From NCBI GenBank assembly GCA_005656395.1, contig SRSI01000048.1:1178001-1242000 (forward strand): DNA of 64,000 bases, written 5' to 3'. Positions 56,606-64,000 of this stretch are shown here, piece by piece. Each line of letters begins with the position of its first letter. Positions within the stretch are counted from its first letter, which is position 1. The position numbers and the translations under genes were made by a program. This DNA comes from Strongyloides papillosus (lineage: Eukaryota > Nematoda > Chromadorea > Rhabditida > Strongyloididae). Under the pieces are notes generated by a model. That model searched no databases and was not told the origin of the DNA. It worked only from the letters and a program-made list of their open reading frames with translations.

Positions 56606-57863
56606 TGATTAAAAAAGAAATGTAGTATAGTTCCAAGTAAAAAGTAATAAGACAATATGAAGTATTAAACTATTCCTTTATAGTAAATATTGTTCAAATG
56701 AAGATTTTAATATTCTCCCAAACTATTTGTATTATTCTTTTTTAATAACAAAATCTTAAGATTAAAATAAAGAGACATGCCTCATTATTAAGAAAATAAT
56801 GATTCTCATCATCATGATGGGTGGAGAAGGGTGGGTTATGAATAGTAAGAGTTTAATGGAATAATATAAAATTCTTGAGAATGCCGTCCTGTGTCTCGTC
56901 ATTTGTCTTATCCTTCATTGTCCATTTAAGATAACCCTAAAAGAGTTAATCACAAAAATTATGGAAAATTAAACTCCAACATCATAATACAAAAAAATGA
57001 CGTATGTGTATTTGTTAAGATAAGATTGTTATTATTATAAATTTAAATAATAGTATTTATGTTTTTCAAGATAGATTAATATGTTTTGATAAGATATGAA
57101 AAAATATTTGATAAAGAATATGAAAAGTGCCATTTTTATTAGAAATAATTATTCATTTTAAGCCCACTTCATCCATAAAGCGATAACTACTCTAAAAATA
57201 TATACTTTAAATGTTCTTGATTTTTATGCATGTGTTATTTAAAAATTGATGAGTAGGAGAGAAGAGTAATTTTAAAATATAAATTCTTTGTTTTATTAAA
57301 AATAAGAGATTTGTTAAATTATTATGGTCCTCATTTATAAGAAGAAATATTAAAAGAAACGTATAGTCATGCAAAAAAGATGGATTTTAAAAGAAGAATA
57401 GCAATTTGTTTACTTTTAATCCAAACATTAAAGTTATAGTTATTTGAAGATTACCACTAATCTTTTTTCCTTCTATAGAATTGAAATAGGATAATAACTT
57501 TTTTTTATACTCCACTTCCTAATAATGGATTATAGTTAAACATTGATAAATGTTAGAAGAAATATTCTAAACAGGGATAAAATTATAAAAATTTATCAAA
57601 TATAATAAAAATATATTAAAAAAATTAGTGTTGTGGGAATTTAATAATGTGAAGTATATATTTGAGAGTAAAATCTTGGAAATTATGAAATAAATGTTCT
57701 ATTTTATGAAGTTTAATAATTCATTAAAAAAATAAATTAATTTTAGCTCGTCAAAAATAATATACATGTGTAGGAATACATTTTATAAAGACAAGAAGAA
57801 ACTGGATCAACCAATCACTGGAATAAGCCTATACTCGGGAGATTCACTCTCCTCCACCTCTAG
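56606..57863. other. Intergenic, glutamate decarboxylase promoter region
   Basis: 1.26 kb with no reading frame. It carries three sites of the WNTAATCHH type within 57415-57532, two of them full TAATCC, plus several weaker ones closer to the gene. No repeats or RNA genes are seen. Confidence 0.45.
57415..57532. promoter_or_regulatory. Cluster of candidate UNC-30/Pitx homeodomain sites
   Basis: Three matches to WNTAATCHH lie within 118 bp: TTTAATCCA (57415-57423, +), ACTAATCTT (57456-57464, +) and TATAATCCA on the minus strand (around 57525-57533). They are roughly 810-930 bp upstream of the glutamate decarboxylase ATG. In C. elegans UNC-30 activates unc-25 through such sites. The motif is short and AT-rich, so chance is a real alternative. 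Confidence 0.3.
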
Positions 57864-59544
57864 TCATCCGGTCTTCTTCTTTTTCTTCTCCGTTAAACGT
57901 TTATGATAATTTTGTGCCAATGAATTAACAATAGAAATAACAAACCATAAAATCATTGATGTAACAATAACTTGCATTATAATTGCAAGAATATTACCCT
58001 TCTCTTCAACAACATCACCCTCATTTCTATGCAATTTTTTCTTTTGATTATTGAAAAATTCTTTCAATGGAGCTTGTAACTTAACACCATATGTAGGAAT
58101 TAATTTTAACTTTGATATTATATCCTCAATATGATGTTCCGAGAAAGCTATGATAACAAATAACATTTGAAAGTGCATTTTAATGATTGCTTTTCCAATT
58201 AATGTAGCACCAAAGAATGTCCAAAATGGTATTAAGAAATGGCCACAAGTTATTCCAGCAAGATCAAATAATGGATTTGGAATTGAAGCAAATATTAAAA
58301 TACCAAAGAAACCAACTTTTGTTACTATATTTTCCATTTTTAATTTTACCTTATCTATAAATGATAATTTATCAACATTCTTTGACTGAACTAATTGTTT
58401 AAATTCTTTATACTCCTCATCATCAGGTTCCTCACCAGAAAGTTTTGCTGCTCTAGCCATAAAATATGGTGGAAGTTCACCAATAGCTGTACCAGCACCC
58501 CAACAAAATGCTTCTACACGTACTTTAGATACAATACTCCAAAGTGTTATAGCAGTAGTTATGATTGATGAATTTCCACTATCACTTGGACAAATAATTT
58601 CATTTGGATATGGCGGTTCTGGAAAATCAAGTGAATTGCATTCATATGCAGCCATTGTTACTTTGGCTATATGTGGTCCAAGATATAGCAAAAAAGTGTG
58701 TAAACCCGTTCCTAAACCTACAGAAGATAAAACTCCTAAACCAATCCAATATGCACACCATATTAATTTTTCTTCAACGGTTTGAATGTGTTTTTGGTGT
58801 GGTCCAGGAGCATAATAACCATAGTAAGCTGATCCAAGGGATATTAAGAATAATGTTACACCTATTTTATGATTTCCTAGGTAACGGAAAAAATCTAGAA
58901 GCAGTGAAAAAATTTCACCAACAAAATATACAGTTGTAATAATTGGTTTTTTCCACAACACAATATTTTCTCTATCTATATAATCTTGTACTCCAGCGCT
59001 GGGAGTTTTAACTTCCGTGGTACGTTTTTGATTTCCAGTATTATTCATACTATAATAAAATAATAATATTAATATTTAAATATAATATTGTTGAATAATA
59101 ATTTATATTTAATATATTATATAACTTTTGTATTGACAAAAAAAAAGATCTTTAAGAATTATGTGTATAAAAAAATATATAGATCAAGTATATACTTTCA
59201 AGTCGTCAGAATGTCATGTTTGTATATCATTTATTTTAACAAGTTAAAATATATAGTATATACATTTCAAATACATAAATTCCAAATCATTTATATAAAT
59301 ATATATTATTCTAGAATAATATAATATGAAATAATCCTATATAAGTATATAAACGAAATAAAATGTTCACCAAAATTTTAGTAAATATAGTACAAAAATA
59401 AATTTACCTTTTTCTATTTCTGTCGCCTTCATCGGTAGTAGTATTTTGGTCACGACGCCTACGAAGATGCATACTACTAACATTCTGTTCTGGGAAATCA
59501 TTTTTTGACCCTTTTCCTTTGCCTTTTTTTACATTTTTAGCCAT
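57864..59544 (-). CDS. epg-3: Vacuole membrane protein 1 (VMP1/EPG-3)
   Basis: Exon 1 is 59544..59408 (MAKNVKKGKGKGSKND..) and exon 2 is 59049..57864. The 358-nt intron joins RNRK-S-MNNTGNQKRTTEV, and the product is 440 aa. The body follows VMP1 closely. ENIVLWKKPIITTVYF comes first, then YWIGLGVLSSVGLGTGLHTF LLYLGPHIAKVTMAAYECNS and DFPEPPYPNEIICP. WSIVSKVRVEAFCWGAGTAIGELPPYFMARAAKLSGEEPDDEEY, GFFGILIFASIPNPLFDLAGITCGHFL and PFWTFFGATLIGKAIIKMH follow. These carry several membrane helices and the DedA/VTT-fold glycine-proline motifs. VMP1 is an ER lipid scramblase needed for autophagosome formation and lipoprotein release. The end KRLTEKKKKKTG is basic and ER-retention-like. Exon 1 is supported by in-frame joining and by a strong donor (GTAAAT). 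The internal ATG at 59048 could also start a shorter protein. Confidence 0.93.
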
Positions 59545-61147
59545 TCCTAGATTGATTTTTTATCCTATAGTAAAAAATATATATATATTATCTATATTTT
59601 AATTATCACTATGTGCTGTTGACGGAAATTTTATAAAATAATGGAGGGAAAAAAAAATACCATTTTTTAATTAAGTGATAAAAACAACTTTAATTAAATA
59701 TAAAAAAAATATAAAACAATTTCCTTGTTAGCCCAATAATCACGAGATTTTAAAAATGTATTTTTTTTAAAAATAAATATTAAAAATTAAAGATAATTTT
59801 TATAAAATAAAACAAAACTAATGATATAATAGTAGACAGTTGGTGTAACACGTCACACATATAATTGTTTCCTCCTTCTCAGATGCAAGAATGATATTAT
59901 GAAAAAAGAGGTAAAAATAGTAGATGTCAAAGGGTTCCTCGAAACGTCTTTGGAATAAAGATATCAATCTTTTTTAAGTTTTATACAATTTTATTCATCT
60001 AGATGGGTATTTTTTCTCTAAACTATATAAGGTTAAGAAAAAGAAGTGGAACAAATTAGTGATAAGGATTGTATATGGAAGTAAAAGAAATTTATGATGC
60101 TACTATTGACATATCATGCAAGTGCATATTTAATTCTTTTTATCAGCCTTTTTGGTATATCCTGAAAAGAAGTGATAAGCAGTTAACCTTCCATATTAAA
60201 TATATCATTACTGACACGTATCAATACTACATATGTATTTAGTTAAACAACTTTATCATTGTAAATTTCTGTTGATTGATAAGTCTCGTTGTAATAGCTT
60301 GCATATCTTGTCAGATAGCGTTGAATCTATGAATACTTGCAAAATTATTCAGTCACAATCCATCATATTACCATAAAAGACGAAGGGGAAAAAAGAGAAA
60401 TGAGTTTTAAAGATAACAAAAAATATTAAGATAATTTTTTTTGAAATTAATGCAATTTCGTGATAATTCATTTTCCTCTCCTAGAAACAATAAATTAAAC
60501 AAAATTCCTATCAATTATGAAAACGAAAAGTCACGAATTTGATTTTATAAGATTTAGCAATCTTCCATCGTGAAAAAATGTTGCAAATTCATGTGAATGG
60601 ATAAATCTGTCACACTAATCCTTCTTTCGTTTTAAATATCACTGTCCTTTAGTAAAAGATTATTTCTACTACGTAAATTATTATTTTTAAGTGTATTCAT
60701 CAAATATTCTAAACAAAAAATTAGTTCTTTCACTTTTAATCATATCGTAAGTATCAGTTACAGGTTATTTATCACGAAATATCTTCAATTCAATGAAAAA
60801 CAAGTATATTTTCAATAAAAACTGCATAAAAAATAAAAGAATTTATTTCACAGGCTCTAAAGCAACTTATTTATTGTACTTTGCTCACCAAAACCATTTT
60901 AAATGGCTAAAAATAGATCTCACTTATTTAAAGAAGTATGTAAAAAAGAATTTTACAAAAACATTTTACCACGAATGAACTTGCTATCTCTCGAGGAGAT
61001 GATGAATTAAACAAATTCTTGAGTTGGGATGTTGTCTACGACGTAAACTTCAAGGACTTTTTTTAACATATCTCCAAGATGGTAAATAAATAAAGGCGCG
61101 TTCCATTGGGGAAATAATTTAATTTTTTTTAATTCCTTATCCTTACA
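59545..61147. other. Gene-free 1.6-kb region before ADAT2
   Basis: A divergent promoter region with no convincing gene. A 61-codon frame at 60793-60978 is Lys/Asn/Phe-rich and motif-free. A short better-composed stretch at about 60976-61067 (GDDELNKFLSWDVV in one frame) has no start or splice support. It could be a decayed exon. Confidence 0.4.
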
Positions 61148-61663
61148 ATGTCAAGTAATTTTTCTTCATCTTTTATGAATGAGGCATTCCTTTTAGCAGA
61201 GAAAGCCTATGAAGCACTAGAAGTTCCGGTAGGATGTGTCTTGGTGTATAAAGATGAAATTGTAGGGCGTGGATATAATGATGTGAATCGGACAAAAAAT
61301 CCTACAAGGCATGCAGAAATGGTTGCATATGACGAGTTAAGAGAATGGTGTAAACTTAAAAATCTCAAATTGGAAGATATTGCTAACTTACTTGAATTGT
61401 ATGTAACATTAGAACCGTGTATAATGTGTGCATCAGCAGTCACTCAACTTGGAATAGGTAAAATAATATTTGCTGCTTCAAATGAACGTTTTGGTGGTAT
61501 TCATAGTGTCTCAAATATAAGTAATTATGGACTTACAAAGAATAGTTTCTTAATATATTCTAATGTCGATGAGGAACGTTCAATTTCATTGTTGAGGAAG
61601 TTTTATGACAGAGAAAATACAAAAGCACCGGAAGAAAAGAGGAAATTGAAGAAAGAGCAATGA
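61148..61663 (+). CDS. tRNA adenosine deaminase catalytic subunit (ADAT2/Tad2)
   Basis: A single exon of 171 aa. The cytidine-deaminase-like core is complete: VPVGCVLVYKDEIVGRGYND, then NPTRHAEMVAYDEL with catalytic His-Ala-Glu, and LYVTLEPCIMCASAVTQLGI with the Pro-Cys-x2-Cys zinc ligands. KIIFAASNERFGGIHSV closes the active site, as in Tad2/TadA. The C-terminus ends in a basic tail (KRKLKKEQ), probably for tRNA binding. With ADAT3 it converts A34 to inosine in several tRNA anticodons, an essential step for decoding. The Glu in HAE is present, so this is the active ADAT2 rather than the inactive ADAT3 partner. It is convergent with presenilin, whose stop lies 113 bp away. Confidence 0.95.
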   Translation: MSSNFSSSFMNEAFLLAEKAYEALEVPVGCVLVYKDEIVGRGYNDVNRTKNPTRHAEMVAYDELREWCKLKNLKLEDIANLLELYVTLEPCIMCASAVTQLGIGKIIFAASNERFGGIHSVSNISNYGLTKNSFLIYSNVDEERSISLLRKFYDRENTKAPEEKRKLKKEQ

Positions 61664-61775
61664 TTTTTTTGTATTTATAATTGTTTTTAATGTATGTTTT
61701 TATCAAATATCATTTGACGAAGATAAAAAAGTTAAATAAAAAACATTTAGTGAGATAAATATATTTATTATTATA

Positions 61776-63165
61776 CTACAATAAATAAACATAATGTTTA
61801 TATACCTGATTAATAAATGGTTCAACCAAATATAATGTACCAAAATGAAAAATAATGCCCAAAAATATCGGAATGGGTAATGCTGGGACAACAATATCTC
61901 CTTTTTGTAAAAATACTAGTGTTATTAACAGGCCAAATAATATAGCAAATATTGATGATATTGTAGCCATAATTGACATATCAACGGCTGATTTACCGAC
62001 AAGTAAACTATAAAATATAAAATCTCCTAAACCAAGGCGTACTGAATTACCATCATTCAATGCATCCATAGCAGTTATAATATTTTCTTTCTTTTTCTTA
62101 TTTTTTAATAAATACTCATAATATTCCGCATGTTCTTTATCGTTTAAGTTTATATTAGAATTTTCAGTTGTCTCTGTTAAATCATCTATCGAGTTTTCAT
62201 TTACTGTACCTATACTATCATTATCCTCATCTTCATTTGTCAATGATTCTTCATCACCCCCATCAATAGCTGATGATGATGAGGTAAATGAATCTTCTTC
62301 ATTATCCTCAATTTGACCATCTTCATTTGTGTTATCTGCTGTAAACATCATAAATTTTAATATAGATTCATTATATTGATATGCCTTTTCTGTTACTCGT
62401 TTCAATGGTCCCGATGGTGACCAAACAGCAAATATATCTTAAATTTTTTTCATATATTATTGTAATAAAAAAAATATAATTTGACCTTACCCCATATAAT
62501 TGTTGTTGGAAGTACATACCAAATAGTTGATTCAGGAAATGAACGTAAATATAACACACTAACCATTGAACAATTTATTATAGTATATATTTGATGGAAA
62601 ATTAATGGTGTCTTTTTTGTAAAAAAAACAAAACAACCAACAATACCATAAACTAATGAGATAGAAATCGTTAGTAAAATTTGATACGGCACATCATACA
62701 ATTTTAAAAAATCCCTAAATATTTAATATATAGAAAAAAAGAATCAAAAACATACTGGACATAAATTGAAAATACTCCAAATAAAACTGAAATAAGTGAA
62801 AATGATAACCATCCTTGAATAACAGTTTTAAATTCATATATTGCTAATGTTAATAACCCAAAACTAACTAAACCAATAAGAAATATTAAACACAAGGCAT
62901 TAATTATTCCATCATAAAATTGATTTCCTGTTGTAAAATCACTTGTTGATGATAACATTTTTAAATTAAATGGATTATTCTTCTCCTGCTTCATATCATA
63001 CAATCCAATCCATAATACCAATGTTATTATCATATTTAAAAATACAGGAAGAAACATTTTGATGGGTGGACGAAATGATTTTTCCAAAATATCACAAATA
63101 ACTTTGTACCTTACTTCATGATTTTTTACAACATTTGAATTACTTTCAATAATATCATTTGTCAT
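61776..63165 (-). CDS. Presenilin, gamma-secretase catalytic subunit
   Basis: Three exons: 63165..62756, 62714..62491 and 62437..61776. The introns are 41 and 53 nt and the product is 431 aa. The two catalytic Asp motifs are present. The first lies in TTIIWDIFAVWSPSGPLKRVTEKA (equivalent to [20 protein letters not shown]). The second is in RLGLGDFIFYSLLVGKS, the GxGD site, and PALPIPIFLG is the PAL motif. The residue before the first Asp is Trp, not the usual Tyr. The loop between helices 6 and 7 is long and acidic (~100 residues, EEDSFTSSSSAIDGGDEES). The end QVYKHYVYLL matches the presenilin C-terminus (QLAFHQFYI), so a possible further splice at 61806 is rejected. It cleaves Notch-type receptors within the membrane. 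Whether it is orthologous to SEL-12 or HOP-1 cannot be decided by eye. It lies 223 bp downstream of HPD on the same strand. Confidence 0.93.
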
Positions 63166-63388
63166 GATGATGAAATAATGTAATTAATAAAATTATAAAT
63201 TAATTGTTACAAAAAATGATAAATATGCAAAATTTTGTACTCCAATATTGTAATTTTATTGTAGAAAAAATAACCAATTGATGGTGCAAGACAAAAATTT
63301 TTAAAAATACAATAATTATGCAAATTTCTTGTTGATTTTTATACCTCATTACATGACAATATACATTTTTAATTTGATAATAACATTA

Positions 63389-64000
<612 letters not shown>

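Noticed and set aside
60793..61067. Possible upstream exon or small gene before ADAT2
   Set aside because: ADAT2 is complete from its own ATG, and the frames here change and lack start or splice support.
61742..61812. Extra 3' intron in presenilin (donor after Gln at 61806, acceptor near 61766)
   Set aside because: Unspliced reading gives QVYKHYVYLL, which fits the presenilin C-terminus. Splicing would add an unrelated hydrophobic tail.

Overview
This is a eukaryotic nuclear window, very AT-rich, with densely packed genes on both strands and few introns, most of them 37-60 nt with GT..AG ends. The proteins most resemble those of nematodes: an UNC-25-type glutamate decarboxylase of 508 aa, WDR-23, EPG-3/VMP1, BIR-1/survivin, KLE-2 and a V-ATPase G subunit. 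Several starts sit just after a TTTCAG-like acceptor, as expected for spliced-leader trans-splicing. AT content, tiny introns and protein divergence suggest a clade IV nematode such as Strongyloides or Parastrongyloides. That placement is inference, since no rRNA or spliced-leader gene is present.

Layout. 0-5.4 kb: a truncated orphan gene (-), BIR-1/survivin (+), a SAPS-domain PP6 regulator (-) and an orphan (+). 6-9.1 kb: 2-oxoglutarate dehydrogenase E1 (+). 9.1-17 kb: a gene-poor transposon graveyard with a 1.44-kb element with 430-440-bp terminal inverted repeats, a dead mariner transposase, at least two further inverted-repeat families and one small orphan gene. 17-27 kb: ZIP11 transporter (+), Neuralized-like RING ligase (-), BBS9 (+) with an X-box-like promoter motif, Exo70 (-) and WDR-23 (+). 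27.8-44.5 kb: DAP1-like (+), PINX1 (-), a coiled-coil protein (-), TBCCD1 (-), INTS8 (-), NDRG (-), SKA1 (-), condensin II H2 (+), a RUN plus Rubicon-homology protein (-) and V-ATPase G (-). 44.6-64 kb, almost all minus strand: TRAPPC8, YPEL5-like, RPL18, a divergent alpha-tubulin, glutamate decarboxylase, VMP1, ADAT2 (+), presenilin, and the C-terminal part of 4-hydroxyphenylpyruvate dioxygenase cut by the window end.

The genes are mainly conserved housekeeping and cell-biology genes. Cell division recurs (BIR-1, SKA1, NCAPH2, alpha-tubulin), with SKA1 and NCAPH2 sharing a 329-bp divergent promoter region. Membrane traffic and autophagy also recur (Exo70, TRAPPC8, VMP1, Rubicon-like). No wholly new multi-gene system is evident. 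The most notable signals are the nested repeat island, the BBS9 X-box, a presenilin with Trp before its first catalytic Asp, an alpha-tubulin lacking the K40 loop, and an in-frame 45-nt intron in the NDRG gene. Exon structures were read from splice sites and family alignment by eye, without transcript data.
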